Notes under the pieces: model-generated
Databases searched by the model: none
What the model saw: only the letters and a program-made list of their open reading frames with translations
Told to the model about the DNA's origin: nothing
Part shown: one piece after another, positions 28,598 through 38,534 of the stretch
How positions within the stretch are numbered: the first letter of the stretch is position 1
How the letters are laid out: every line of letters begins with the position of its first letter
DNA from: Prochloraceae cyanobacterium PL24a_bin.78
GTDB taxonomy: Bacteria; Cyanobacteriota; Cyanobacteriia; Cyanobacteriales; JANQIW01
DNA length: 64,000 bases
Assembly: GCA_028281945.1 (NCBI GenBank)
Contig: JANQIW010000107.1
Span: 61,663 to 125,662, forward strand
Direction: 5' to 3'
Translations under genes and position numbers: made by a program

Positions 28598-29623
28598 ATG
28601 AAATTCAGCGAACTTATTGATATACTTCATCCTCAGTCCCATAGCTTGAATAACTTTCCTGATTGTGACCCTGATATTACAGGTGTAGCTTCTATAGAAG
28701 AGGCAACGAAAACAACCGTTAGTTATATCGAAGGCGGCAAATTTGCCTCTATGGTTAACCAAACTCAAGCTAGTGGTTTGATTTTACCATTGGATGAAGC
28801 ACTGCAAAATGCAGCCAGCAATCGTGGTATTGCTTGGATAGCGACTTCACAACCAAGATTGATGTTTGCCAAGGCTATAGCTTTATTCTATCAGCCATTT
28901 CAACCATTACCAGGTATTCATCCTACCGCTATTATTGATCCTAGTGCCACCATTGGAGAAAATATTTATCTTGGTTCCAATGTGGTTATTTCTGCTGGGG
29001 TTAAGTTAGGAAATGGAGTTATGGTTCATCCTAATGTGGTAATTTACCCTCAAGTAACTATTGGCCATGGTACAGTTTTACACGCTAATTGTACGATCCA
29101 TGAACGTAGTATAATAGGTAATAATTGTGTAATTCATAGCGGTGCAGTAATTGGTGCCGAAGGTTTTGGTTTTGTGCCTACTGCTGATGGTTGGTATAAG
29201 ATGCAGCAGTCTGGTTATGTAGTTTTAGAAGATGGGGTTGAGGTGGGTTGTAATTCAACTGTCGATCGTCCCGCCGTAGGAGAAACTAGAATTGGTAAAA
29301 ATACTAAGCTGGATAATTTAGTACATATCGCCCATAGTTGCCAAGTGGGCCAAAATTGCGCTATGGCTGCCCAAGTGGGTTTAGCTGGCGGGGTGAAAAT
29401 TGGTAATAGAGTGATTTTAGCTGGCCAAGTGGGGGTTGCTAATCAGGCAAAAATTGGCGATGGAGCCGTTGCTAGTGCCCAAAGTGGCATTCATAATGAT
29501 GTTAAAGCCGGTGAGGTGGTTTCTGGATCCCCTGCTATTGCTAATAAGTTATATCTCAAGGTTTCTGCTATTTATAAACGTCTTCCTGAAATTTATAAGG
29601 CTTTTAAAAAATTAGGGAATTAA
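28598..29623 (+). CDS. lpxD: UDP-3-O-acylglucosamine N-acyltransferase
   Basis: This is a 341-residue enzyme adding the amide-linked acyl chain in lipid A synthesis. It has an N-terminal uridine-binding domain (about 1-100) followed by a left-handed beta-helix of hexapeptide repeats (about 105-300; IDPSATIGENIYLGSNVVISAG, VVIYPQVTIGHGTVL, VLAGQVGVANQAKIG), with the conserved catalytic-type His in NLVHIAHSC. A C-terminal helix ends YKRLPEIYKAFKKL. Cyanobacteria use LpxD with LpxA/LpxC. It stands alone here, divergent from terD with a 12-bp spacer. Confidence 0.95.
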   Translation: MKFSELIDILHPQSHSLNNFPDCDPDITGVASIEEATKTTVSYIEGGKFASMVNQTQASGLILPLDEALQNAASNRGIAWIATSQPRLMFAKAIALFYQPFQPLPGIHPTAIIDPSATIGENIYLGSNVVISAGVKLGNGVMVHPNVVIYPQVTIGHGTVLHANCTIHERSIIGNNCVIHSGAVIGAEGFGFVPTADGWYKMQQSGYVVLEDGVEVGCNSTVDRPAVGETRIGKNTKLDNLVHIAHSCQVGQNCAMAAQVGLAGGVKIGNRVILAGQVGVANQAKIGDGAVASAQSGIHNDVKAGEVVSGSPAIANKLYLKVSAIYKRLPEIYKAFKKLGN

Positions 29624-29625
29624 TA

Positions 29626-29847
29626 ATGGGAGAATGGGGAGAATGGGAGAAAAAGAGCGTATCTTAATTACTTATTACTTATTACCTATTACTTATTACT
29701 TAAATCTTGGATGGGGAGATGGGGAGAATGGGAGATGGGGAGATGGGGAGGATTGGGAAGAATGGGGGAATGGGGGATGGGGAGAAATTATTTCTTAGTT
29801 ATTACTTTCTTGTTGCTTATTACTTAATAAAGAGTGGGGAGAATTAA
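29626..29847. repeat. Composite heptamer repeat block
   Basis: G-rich 7-bp units (GGGAGAT, GGGAGAA, GGGGGAA) flank an AT-rich core with TACTTATTACTTATTACC-type heptamers and the junction TTAAATCTTGGATGGGG. The same core and junction recur at 57955-58030 and 62458-62515 in this orientation, and inverted at 33008-33110 and 44725-44800. There is no coding potential. Confidence 0.8.
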
Positions 29848-29869
29848 AAAAATTATTTCGAGAATAAAA

Positions 29870-30670
29870 TTATTTTGAGAATAGTTTTCTTAACTTTTGA
29901 AAAGCTGAATGTTTAGGATCAAATATCAGATTATTTTCGAGATTATTTTCAGAGAGAATAATACTATGAAAAGGGATAATTTCTACTACTGAATTGCTAT
30001 AAGCGATCGCTTCTAAACCTTTAACAAAATCCCAATTCCAAGTATTTTCTACAGTGACAAAATCTGTTGTTTTACTACCGAGAATAAAACCTCTGAAAAT
30101 CCCCGGTAAAATCTTTCCCAAAGAAGGTGTAAACCAAACATTATCTTTATATCCCCAAAGATTCCCCGTACTTGTTTCCAGCCAATTATGATTAGTATCC
30201 ATAAGGATTGCTTCTTGTGCACCTATTTTTTTTGCTTCTTGAAGTGCTAACCATGGTGATAAATAATTCCCCGTTTTATCCTCAGCTAAAGAACGTTTAA
30301 AAAGCCTAGAATCTGCTAACCATCCTGTTATTCCTTCTCCTTGTAATTGCTTTAAATTTTTTGGCAAATCACGCCCAATAATTAACTCTCTACCATCAGG
30401 AAATATTGCTATTCTTAACACTTCATATTGAGATTTTAAAATTTCTGCCCCTTGTTTAATTATTTCCCAATTGGGATTTTCCCAGGCAAACTTTTTGATA
30501 CTTTTAGAAAGTCTTTGACAATGTGGTTGCCAATTAGTTAGAGGATGATTTAATGAGTTTTCATAAACTCTTAAAGTAGTAAAAATATTAGCTCCATAAA
30601 GGAATCCAGGATCGTATATATTTAACTCTATAGTATTTTTTTCGATGCTTTCGCCATTAAACCAATACAT
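29870..30670 (-). CDS. Class IV aminotransferase, probable 4-amino-4-deoxychorismate lyase
   Basis: This is a 266-residue PLP enzyme of fold type IV. It starts MYWFNGESIEKNTIEL, has YGANIFTTLRVYEN near the start, the probable PLP lysine Lys132 (LAEDKTGNYLSPW), EAILMDTNHNWLETSTGNLW for the phosphate-binding loop, and LPGIFRG at the second phosphate motif. The best-fitting role is the PabC step giving p-aminobenzoate for folate, though branched-chain or D-amino-acid transaminases share the fold. No folate gene is adjacent to help decide. Confidence 0.75.
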   Translation of the reverse strand: MYWFNGESIEKNTIELNIYDPGFLYGANIFTTLRVYENSLNHPLTNWQPHCQRLSKSIKKFAWENPNWEIIKQGAEILKSQYEVLRIAIFPDGRELIIGRDLPKNLKQLQGEGITGWLADSRLFKRSLAEDKTGNYLSPWLALQEAKKIGAQEAILMDTNHNWLETSTGNLWGYKDNVWFTPSLGKILPGIFRGFILGSKTTDFVTVENTWNWDFVKGLEAIAYSNSVVEIIPFHSIILSENNLENNLIFDPKHSAFQKLRKLFSK

Positions 30671-31168
30671 AAATTTTCTAAGATATAATTTGATATTTAA
30701 TTTGATATTTAAAAAGCTAAAAACTTAAAGAAATAAAGTTAGTAAAAAACTAAGATATTCCTAATTAAAACTAGAGATATGCTTTGAATATTATAGTCAT
30801 AAATTAATAATTACAATCATGATATTATAACTGATTAACCTTAATTTTTCCATAAGTAAAAAAGAAACTTACCAAAAATCAACAGTAAATTTTTCAACTT
30901 GAGTTTATACTAAAACTATTATTGTTAATAAATTTTCAAGATAAAACAGTTATCTATACTAATCAATCTATACCAATCAATAAGTTACTTCTTAAGAGAA
31001 TATCCATTTAAAACCAATACTTTATAGTAAAATCTATTTCAATTTTCCCCCACAGAAACTTATAGCAAATTTATAGCAAACTTATAGACAAAATTATAGG
31101 GAAACTTATCAAGAGTTTTCAACGTCTATGGAAACTACCATTGTAATAAATTCTAAAAAAACAAAACT
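30671..31168. other. Intergenic, nothing recognised
   Basis: This AT-rich gap of 498 bp lies between the divergent aminotransferase and the 594-residue protein. The segment at 31064-31112 has three imperfect copies of AAACTTATAG-like sequence. No RNA gene or clear promoter box is called. Confidence 0.5.
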
Positions 31169-32953
31169 ATGTCTATAGATGCTAATTTGATTTACTCTGG
31201 AATGCTATTGATGAATTCAGCCATTAAAAGAGATTTTTATCGCAAAAAACCACAAAAAAATCCCTTAATGCAGGGGGAAAACAATAATATCAAAAAACCA
31301 AGTGGCAAACTTCAAAACCACAAAATAATTCTCCATGCCAAAATGGAAATGTTAAATCTCGCAGTAAAAATCCAACAACAACAATTAGAAAATCAATTTG
31401 AAACAGAATCAAATAATCAAACAACGCCAAAATACACTCAATTTGAATTTGATTTAAAATCCTACCAAAAAGAATTAGAAACCGAAGAAAATGGATTACA
31501 ATATCAATTTGAAGTAAAAGAAAATGGTAAGCAATATCAACAATATCAATCCCAAAATCAAAACCAATTTCAAGCAAAAGAAAATGGCAAAAAACATCAA
31601 TTAATGCAAGAATTAGAAGAATTTAAAGCTAAAGTAAAATGGGCAATTCATTTAGATAGAAAACAATTTGAATTTTGGAAATTACAACAAGAAGAAGAAT
31701 TTATTAGACAAAGAGATGCTTTATTACACGCCTACAATTTAGAGCAAGATTTAAAACATATTCAAGAGCAAAAAAGAGAAAAAGATCGACCAATTTATAC
31801 CCTTGCCGAAGACTTATTTCAAGAGTCATTACAAAATATAGAAAAGAATCCTAAAACATTATTATTACTATTATCACCTCCAATTATTACTAACGATACA
31901 GCAACTAATAATCAAACAATTACTAATAATTTAAAATTTCCACCTGTCGAAAAAAAATTGAATCAAATGGTAAGAGATTTTGTTAGTTATTATGCCCAAA
32001 ACCATCGCCCAATTAAATTTAAAGCAGGAGAATGGATAACCAAAAAATATTCAGACGAATCAGCAACTGACAAATTATTTAGAGACTTAAAAGCAATACC
32101 CACTCTAATTTTAGAATCTGATATTGAAGGATATGATTACTTTTTTAAAATCGGATTTTGGGCATCAAATTTCCCAGAAGCAAGATTTGAAAATATTTTA
32201 TCTTTCTCTTGGAAAGAACTACTTTTTAACTATGCCAAAACTAGAGCAAATAATTGGTATTTAATCAGAGAAAAAGCAATTCAAAACGGAGAAAATCCCA
32301 AAACAATTGACGAAGATTCTGATGATTTAGTAGACATTTATAACCATAATTTAAAAATAGCAGCAAAAGAAGAACGTAATAAAAAACGAGGGATGAGCCT
32401 TGAAATGATGAAAAGATCTTATCAAATTCTCAATGCAGAGTATGAAGAATTAAGAGAATTTTTAGGGATTTGCCATTGTATTTTTTTTGGTTTATTTGCC
32501 GATGAATATTTTTTACTTCATCAATCAATAGATTTTTTACAGCCACCTTTATTACCAAAAGCATTAGCTTACTTTAAAATTTGGGACAAACTTAAACCAC
32601 AAGAAACCCAAGAATTTCTATTATCTATAGTCGAATTTTATGAAAATATTTATAACATTCTTGCAGAAACTCAACCAGCAAAAATACCCGAATTACGATT
32701 AGATTTAGTCCAAAGTTTTATTTACTTACCCCAGAAAAGATACGCCCTAAAACAAATAGCTGAATCTAGTAAAGCATGGTTTAAAAATCAAGGCCTGACT
32801 CGTAGCAAAAATTTTATTCAACAAATGACATTGGAAATGACTAGGCAGGATTTACCTTATGCCAAAAAATTCAATCAATGTGCTGTTATGTTAGGTTGGG
32901 ATAATTCTTATTACATAGATTTAGAATTGATTAAGGAAAGAAATTCCGAATGA
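31169..32953 (+). CDS. Uncharacterised coiled-coil protein with SPP motif
   Basis: This is a 594-residue soluble protein I do not recognise by name. Residues 1-220 are Gln/Glu/Lys/Asn-rich and strongly coiled-coil, including repeated ENGKQYQ/ENGKKHQ elements. Then comes RPIYTLAEDLFQES, a LLLLLSPPI motif (about 230-238), and a helical C-terminal half with FRDLKAIPTLILESDIEGYD and FFKIGFW. From memory, cyanobacteria carry a family of large unknown proteins with the order coiled coil, SPP, then LK..PTL.LES.I.G....F.I..W, and this fits that pattern. No catalytic motif, signal peptide or membrane helix is seen. Repeat-rich DNA lies upstream of the neighbour (29626-29847) and directly downstream (33008-33320). 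Confidence 0.6.
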   Translation: MSIDANLIYSGMLLMNSAIKRDFYRKKPQKNPLMQGENNNIKKPSGKLQNHKIILHAKMEMLNLAVKIQQQQLENQFETESNNQTTPKYTQFEFDLKSYQKELETEENGLQYQFEVKENGKQYQQYQSQNQNQFQAKENGKKHQLMQELEEFKAKVKWAIHLDRKQFEFWKLQQEEEFIRQRDALLHAYNLEQDLKHIQEQKREKDRPIYTLAEDLFQESLQNIEKNPKTLLLLLSPPIITNDTATNNQTITNNLKFPPVEKKLNQMVRDFVSYYAQNHRPIKFKAGEWITKKYSDESATDKLFRDLKAIPTLILESDIEGYDYFFKIGFWASNFPEARFENILSFSWKELLFNYAKTRANNWYLIREKAIQNGENPKTIDEDSDDLVDIYNHNLKIAAKEERNKKRGMSLEMMKRSYQILNAEYEELREFLGICHCIFFGLFADEYFLLHQSIDFLQPPLLPKALAYFKIWDKLKPQETQEFLLSIVEFYENIYNILAETQPAKIPELRLDLVQSFIYLPQKRYALKQIAESSKAWFKNQGLTRSKNFIQQMTLEMTRQDLPYAKKFNQCAVMLGWDNSYYIDLELIKERNSE

Positions 32954-33007
32954 AGTAAAAATAACAACTAAAAAATAAAAAATAAAAATATATATCTAAT
33001 CATTCCC

Positions 33008-33320
33008 ATCCTTGATTAAGTAATAAGCTTTGATTAAGTAATAAGTAATAAGTAATGAGTAATAAGTAATAAGTAAATAAGATATACTATTTTTCTCCCT
33101 TGTCTCAAGAAACTCCCATTCACCCCATCTCCCATTCTCCCATTCTCCCATTCACCCCATCTCCCATTCTCCCATTCACCCCATCTCTCATTCACCCCAT
33201 CTCCCCATCTCCCCATTCTCCCCATCTCCCCATTCTCCCCATCTCCCCATTCTCCCCATTCCCATCATCACCATCAACTATTCTCAAAAAACCATCCTCC
33301 CAATCTCCCCATCTCCATTG
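33008..33320. repeat. Long composite heptamer repeat block
   Basis: The block opens with TTGATTAAG and AAGTAATAAGTAATAAGT-type heptamers, then GTCTCAAG, then about 200 bp of C-rich units (CTCCCAT, TCACCCCA, CTCCCCA). It is the largest of the blocks and inverted relative to 29626-29847. Apparent ORFs across it on both strands are only repeat translations. The following 33321-33800 is plain AT-rich DNA before the kinase gene. Confidence 0.85.
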
Positions 33321-33800
33321 CCATTACAAAAAAACTTGATATAATTAAAAAATCAAAAAAAAATAAAAAATTGAAATATCAACCAAATTCAACTTAATAA
33401 TTCCTGAGTAGATTAGCCTAGGAAAAAACTTTTGTATTTAATATTACTAGCGTAATTACTTAAAAATATTACAAATCAAGAGATATTATAGTCAACTCCA
33501 ATGAAAATTAGTATACTAAATAGCATACCTTGTAATCTAAAACACAATATATAGTAATAATGGTAACAATTAGAACATTATTTAGGGATTTAATCTTATG
33601 ATTAAGAAATTTAGTATTGAATAAATACAAAAGAATCCTTATGATGGAGATCCTAAAAATTAACAAACGTTAATTGTAAAAAAATTCTCAACTAAAAAAA
33701 GTTCATTTTAAGCAAAAACTCAGTTTGAGATCACCAAAATATAATTTTGTGCTAAGACAATAAGAAAAGTTAGATATTAAAAAATTTTTAAAGATAATCA

Positions 33801-35276
33801 ATGAAATTCTTTGGTAAATCAAAAAATAAAATCAACGAAATATTACAAATCTTTGATCCTAATTCACTCGGAATGAGATTGACAGTAGGAATCGCATTGC
33901 TTTCAGCATTCGGATTAGGCGGCGTTGCCATATGGATTAGTTTAAGAATGCAGCATCTTTTAGTTGCCACTAACAAACAAACGATTCAATATATAGGCGA
34001 ACGTATACCACGTGATATAGAGATATATCATCAGATGGTGGAATATCCCGTAGGTGTTCAAAAAGCAATCGATAATTTAACAGATAATGAAACAAAATTA
34101 TGGGTAGAAGACACTACAGGCAATATTATCGCTAAATCAGTAAATGTAGATGCTAGAATTTTATCATTAAACAATATCCCTATTATCCCCGAAGTTTCTC
34201 AAGTTGATGGAAGATATTGGTTGATGTGTTCGGACACATTAAAAGTAAATGGCGAACCAATAGGTACTATATATATAGCCCAAGATCTTACAGGAGAACA
34301 AGTAACTTTTTTACATCTAATTCGTAGTATAAGTATTTCTACAGCATTATCCATTGGATTAATGACCATCGCCATCGCCATATATGTTAAGCGATCGTTA
34401 GAGCCATTACAAAGAATTAGTAAATTAACAGAAAATATCTCCATGGATGATTTAGGAGAAGCCAAACTTCAACTAGAAAATTCTCCTAGTGAAGTCAAAG
34501 AATTAACAGAAACTTTCTCCCAAATGTTAACCAGATTAGGGGAAACATGGGAACACCAAAGACAATTAGTTAGTAATGTATCTCATGAATTAAGAACTCC
34601 CTTAACCATTGTTTCCGGTTATTTACAAAGTACTTTACGCAGAGGAGATAATCTTACCTCCGCTCAACGAGAAGCATTACAAATTGCTCATTCAGAAGCA
34701 GATCGAACCATTCAATTAATGCAAGATTTATTAGATTTAGCTAGGGCTGATAGTGGTAGAATGCACTTTAATGAAGACAAAATAAATTTAAGTGATCTAA
34801 CAGAAGAAGTTGTAGCAATGGCAAGACAATATAGCCAGCGAGAAATTAATTTAGAATCAGAAGATTATCCCATACATATCAAAGCAGATAACAATCGTCT
34901 TAAACAAGTATTATTAAATTTAATTGATAATGCTGTCAAATATTCAGCCTTTGATACATCAGTAATGGTTAAAATATATAGATACGAAGAAAGAGCCGTT
35001 ATTCAAGTATGTGACTCTGGAATAGGCATTCCTTTATCACAACAAGCAAGAATATTTGAAAGATTTTTCCGTGCGGATGAAGCTCGTTCACGTAATTCAG
35101 CAGGGGGTACAGGTTTAGGGTTATCCATCGTTAAAACTTTAGTAGAAGGAATGGGTGGAGCAATTAGTGTCCGTTCTCAGTTAAATAAAGGAAGTATATT
35201 CACTGTAACTTTTCCTGCTATTGAAAAAAAAGAGAAAAAAAGACCATTAGTCTTGATGAAAAATGCCAATGTCTAA
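33801..35276 (+). CDS. Membrane sensor histidine kinase
   Basis: This is a 491-residue kinase with two membrane helices (about 27-49 and 172-196) around a periplasmic sensor domain of about 120 residues. A HAMP linker (197-250), HisKA with phospho-acceptor His262 (VSNVSHELRTPL) and HATPase_c (about 355-478) follow. The ATPase carries the N box NLIDNAVKYS, G1 DSGIGIP, F box FERFFRADEAR and G2 GGTGLGLSI. The signal sensed is unknown and no response-regulator gene is adjacent. A repeat-rich gap of about 850 bp lies upstream. Confidence 0.9.
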   Translation: MKFFGKSKNKINEILQIFDPNSLGMRLTVGIALLSAFGLGGVAIWISLRMQHLLVATNKQTIQYIGERIPRDIEIYHQMVEYPVGVQKAIDNLTDNETKLWVEDTTGNIIAKSVNVDARILSLNNIPIIPEVSQVDGRYWLMCSDTLKVNGEPIGTIYIAQDLTGEQVTFLHLIRSISISTALSIGLMTIAIAIYVKRSLEPLQRISKLTENISMDDLGEAKLQLENSPSEVKELTETFSQMLTRLGETWEHQRQLVSNVSHELRTPLTIVSGYLQSTLRRGDNLTSAQREALQIAHSEADRTIQLMQDLLDLARADSGRMHFNEDKINLSDLTEEVVAMARQYSQREINLESEDYPIHIKADNNRLKQVLLNLIDNAVKYSAFDTSVMVKIYRYEERAVIQVCDSGIGIPLSQQARIFERFFRADEARSRNSAGGTGLGLSIVKTLVEGMGGAISVRSQLNKGSIFTVTFPAIEKKEKKRPLVLMKNANV

Positions 35277-35621
35277 AATGCTTCCAGTCATTCTTCAATT
35301 TTTTTATAATATAATCCCATAGGAAAAGTTTTTTAAAATTGGAGATTAACTGGAAACTGTTAGAAATAAAATTAACGATAGTGATATTATTGTTACATCA
35401 TATATAAAAATGAAATTAGGCAATTGTCGACATGGGAGAAAATGGGAAGAGGGAAGGGAATAATTAATCACTAGATTATTCAATTTACATCCTGATACCT
35501 AAACTCTATCATTATTTTTGAAAATAAATCTAAAAAAATGATCATAAAAAACAACGATCGAATTGATCGCCGTAATTCATTTAAAAACCAAATCTCAAAT
35601 AAAAACTCAATAAAATATTGA
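35277..35621. other. Intergenic with AACTCTATCAT element
   Basis: The gap is 345 bp between convergent genes. It contains a short GGGAGAAAATGGGAAGAGG stretch (about 35434-35458) and one copy of the dispersed element AAACTCTATCATTATTTTTG (about 35502-35521). No terminator hairpin was clear. Confidence 0.5.
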
Positions 35622-36782
35622 TTAACGACTAAACCCCTTAGCACGATTTTCAGAAGACAGAGCAATACAATTTTCCAACTGAGAACGTAAGGTATCCAAA
35701 TCCAAATTTTGACCAATTAATACCAATTGATTTTTCTTATCACCCTTCCATTCATCATCTTCAATGCTAAAACGTTTACCACTCAAGTGGAAAATATGGC
35801 GATCGGGACTTTCATCAAACCAAAGAATGCCCTTAGCACGAAAAACACTTTCAGGTAATTGATTGTCCAAAAAGTATTGAAACTTACGAATATTAAGAGG
35901 TTTATCACTAACAAAAGATAAAGAAACAAAGCCATCATTTTCTAAGTGATGGGAATGATGGTGATGATCGTGATCATGGTGATGATGATCATGGTGATTA
36001 TGATCATGGTTGTGATCATGATGGTCGTGATGTTCATGGTTGTGATGATCATGGTGATTATGATGTTCATGATCGTGATGCTCATGGTTATGTTCCGCCT
36101 GTTTAGCCTCACTCTCATCAAAATATTTACCAGAATCAAATAAACCAACACTTAAGATTAGAGGTAAAGAAACCTCAGACTTTTTAGTACGGAGAATTCT
36201 TGCTCCTTGTTTTAGATCCCGAATTCTAACTTCCAAACTATCAACATCAGCCTCATCAACCAAATCAGTTTTATTCAGAACAATAATATCTCCATAAGTA
36301 ATTTGGCTTAAAGCCGCCTCACTACTAAACAAATCCAGACTAAAATTAGCACAATCCACCATAGTAACAATGGAATCTAATCTAGTAAAATCCCGTAATT
36401 CAGTACCCAAAAAAGTAAGAGCCACAGGAAGAGGATCAGCCAAACCAGTAGTTTCTACTACCAAATAATCTATATTCTCTTGACGTTCTAAAATCTTATA
36501 AACAGCTTCAACTAAATCACTATTAATAGTGCAGCAAATACAACCATTATTAAGCTCCACCATATCATCATCACTAGAAACAATTAACTCATTATCGATG
36601 CCAATTTCACCAAATTCATTAACTAAAACAGCAGTTTTAAGACCTTGTTGATTGTTTAAAATGTGATTAAGTAAAGTAGTTTTTCCACTCCCTAGAAAAC
36701 CTGTAATAATGGTGACAGGTAAACCATGTTTTGGAGTATCCATTGAAGATTCTGTTACTGATTTATTCTCTAATTCTTGCAT
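35622..36782 (-). CDS. CobW/COG0523 GTPase with His-rich segment (metallochaperone type)
   Basis: From the ATG at 36782 the protein has 386 residues; a TTG at 36794 would add four. The P-loop GFLGSGKT is near residues 28-35, and the metal site CICC, characteristic of COG0523 GTPases, near 81-84. NKTDLVDE is the guanine-specificity motif. A stretch of about 65 residues between roughly 215 and 280 is dominated by His and Asp (HDHHNHEHHDHHDHNHDH type), a likely Zn/Ni/Co reservoir. The C-terminal CobW domain (about 285-375) is complete. Such proteins deliver or ration Zn or Co. A Zur-like palindrome lies about 90 bp upstream, which would fit induction by zinc shortage. Zn specificity is inference. 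Confidence 0.88.
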   Translation of the reverse strand: MQELENKSVTESSMDTPKHGLPVTIITGFLGSGKTTLLNHILNNQQGLKTAVLVNEFGEIGIDNELIVSSDDDMVELNNGCICCTINSDLVEAVYKILERQENIDYLVVETTGLADPLPVALTFLGTELRDFTRLDSIVTMVDCANFSLDLFSSEAALSQITYGDIIVLNKTDLVDEADVDSLEVRIRDLKQGARILRTKKSEVSLPLILSVGLFDSGKYFDESEAKQAEHNHEHHDHEHHNHHDHHNHEHHDHHDHNHDHNHHDHHHHDHDHHHHSHHLENDGFVSLSFVSDKPLNIRKFQYFLDNQLPESVFRAKGILWFDESPDRHIFHLSGKRFSIEDDEWKGDKKNQLVLIGQNLDLDTLRSQLENCIALSSENRAKGFSR

Positions 36783-36871
36783 AACAACTACCAACTAAAA
36801 TTTAACTAAAAATTGTACTATAATTTCTCATCTGTAGAATTTTCCATGAGAAACTAATTATCCACATATCT

Positions 36872-36886
36872 TGATAATTATTAACT
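36872..36886. promoter_or_regulatory. Candidate Zur box
   Basis: TGATAATTATTAACT matches 12 of 14 defined positions of the cyanobacterial Zur consensus as I remember it (TGATAAT-N-ATTATCA): the left half is perfect and the right half matches five of seven. It lies 90 bp upstream of the His-rich COG0523 gene. The DNA is AT-rich, so a chance match is possible. Confidence 0.4.
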
Positions 36887-37057
36887 CTCCATTATCCAAT
36901 GTGCAAAAACTATTTCTTAACTTCCATCATAAAATAATCTTTAATAAAAATAAAAATATTAAAATTATCTTTATAATATCTTTATAATTAGAAAAGCCCA
37001 AGATTAATGACCACCATCTTTTACACTAAAATATAACCATCAATTGAGATTGTTTAG

Positions 37058-38506
37058 ATGACCTTAACAATTTATAACACCTTAACTCGAACCAAAGAAT
37101 CATTTCAACCCCTAGAAAAAGGTATAGTCAAAATATACTGCTGTGGCATTACAGCATACGATTATTCTCATTTAGGTCATGCAAGGACTTGTATCGTCTG
37201 GGATGTAGTACGAAGATATCTAGAATGGAGAGGTTATAAAGTTCAATATATTCAAAATTTTACCGATATAGACGACAAAATTCTCAACCGGGCAAAAAAA
37301 GAAAAAACTTCCATGGAAAAAATCGCCGATCGCTTCATCGAAGCCTACTTTGAAGATATGGAAGCCCTCAACGTCAAAAAAGCAGATGCTTATCCACGAG
37401 CTACCCATAACCTAGACGGAATTAAACGATTAGTATACCAATTAGAACAACTCGGATATGCCTATCCAGTAGAAGGAAGTGTATATTATTCAGTACGTCA
37501 ATTCAAAGAATATGGTAAACTCTCAGGTAGAAAATTAGAAGACTTAAAAGCAGGAGCCAGCGGAAGAGTAGAAGGAGATAGCCAAACCCAGAAGAAAAAA
37601 GATCCCTTTGATTTTGCCCTCTGGAAAGCTTCCAAACCCGACGAACCTTCTTGGGAATCCCCCTGGGGATTAGGCCGCCCTGGATGGCATATAGAATGCT
37701 CTGCAATGGTAAGACAACAACTAGGAGAAACCATTGATTTCCATGTTGGCGGTAACGATTTAATCTTTCCTCACCACGAAAACGAAATCGCTCAATCAGA
37801 AGCAGCGACAGGTAAACCTTTAGCTCGTTATTGGCTTCATAATGGCATGGTAAAAGTAGATGGGGAAAAAATGTCCAAATCTTTGGGTAATTTCATCACT
37901 ATTCGGGATTTATTGACTAAATTTGAACCCATGGCAGTAAGACTCTTCATTTTACAAGCCCATTATCGCAAACCTTTAGATTTTACCGATGAAGCTTTAA
38001 CCTCAGCTACTAATGGTTGGCATTCTCTTAAGGAAGGTTTATTATTTGGTTATAATTATGGGGAGAAGCTAGGTTGGAATTTATCCTCTATGTCAGTATC
38101 AGCAGATCCTATTATTAGTCAAAAATTTAGAGAAGCAAACGATGATGATTTTAATTTTGCTGGTGGCTTAGCGGTTTTATTTGAAATTGCCAAAGAATTG
38201 CGCCGTCAAGGCAATATTTTGACTCATGAAGGCAAAATTGATCAACCATCAGAAGAATTACAACATCAATGGCAAACTTTAACAACTTTAGCTCAAGTTT
38301 TTGGCTTAGAAGTGACAACGGATAATCATCAAGACACAACTTCCTTGATTTCTGATGGGGAAATCGAAGAATTGATTCAACAACGAAATCAAGCCAGAAT
38401 TGCCAAAAATTATACCGAAAGCGATCGAATTCGAGATGAATTAAAAAACCAAGGAATTACTCTTATAGATAAAGCTGGAGGAGTTACTCATTGGCACCGG
38501 AGTTAA
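37058..38506 (+). CDS. cysS: Cysteinyl-tRNA synthetase
   Basis: This is a 482-residue class I aminoacyl-tRNA synthetase charging tRNA-Cys. The HIGH-type motif is HLGH (SHLGHART, about 38-41), the zinc ligands include Cys29 (CCGIT) with WHIECS and HHENE downstream, and KMSKS appears as EKMSKSLGN (about 269-277). Length is normal, with a cyanobacterial insertion near 168-180 (EGDSQTQKKKD). The hybrid kinase gene follows 28 bp later on the same strand. Confidence 0.97.
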   Translation: MTLTIYNTLTRTKESFQPLEKGIVKIYCCGITAYDYSHLGHARTCIVWDVVRRYLEWRGYKVQYIQNFTDIDDKILNRAKKEKTSMEKIADRFIEAYFEDMEALNVKKADAYPRATHNLDGIKRLVYQLEQLGYAYPVEGSVYYSVRQFKEYGKLSGRKLEDLKAGASGRVEGDSQTQKKKDPFDFALWKASKPDEPSWESPWGLGRPGWHIECSAMVRQQLGETIDFHVGGNDLIFPHHENEIAQSEAATGKPLARYWLHNGMVKVDGEKMSKSLGNFITIRDLLTKFEPMAVRLFILQAHYRKPLDFTDEALTSATNGWHSLKEGLLFGYNYGEKLGWNLSSMSVSADPIISQKFREANDDDFNFAGGLAVLFEIAKELRRQGNILTHEGKIDQPSEELQHQWQTLTTLAQVFGLEVTTDNHQDTTSLISDGEIEELIQQRNQARIAKNYTESDRIRDELKNQGITLIDKAGGVTHWHRS

Positions 38507-38534
38507 ATAAATCAAAATTATGGGGGAGGCAAAA

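Noticed and set aside
33034..33339. Open frames on both strands across the C-rich repeat block, giving proteins rich in Pro-Ser-His or Gly-Arg-Trp-Glu
   Set aside because: They are translations of 7-bp repeats, lack ribosome sites and have no support from neighbours.
35942..36151. Long Met/Ile/Val-rich frames in other phases over the His-rich part of the CobW gene
   Set aside because: The CAT/GAT-rich repeat DNA is open in several frames; only the CobW frame has domain support.
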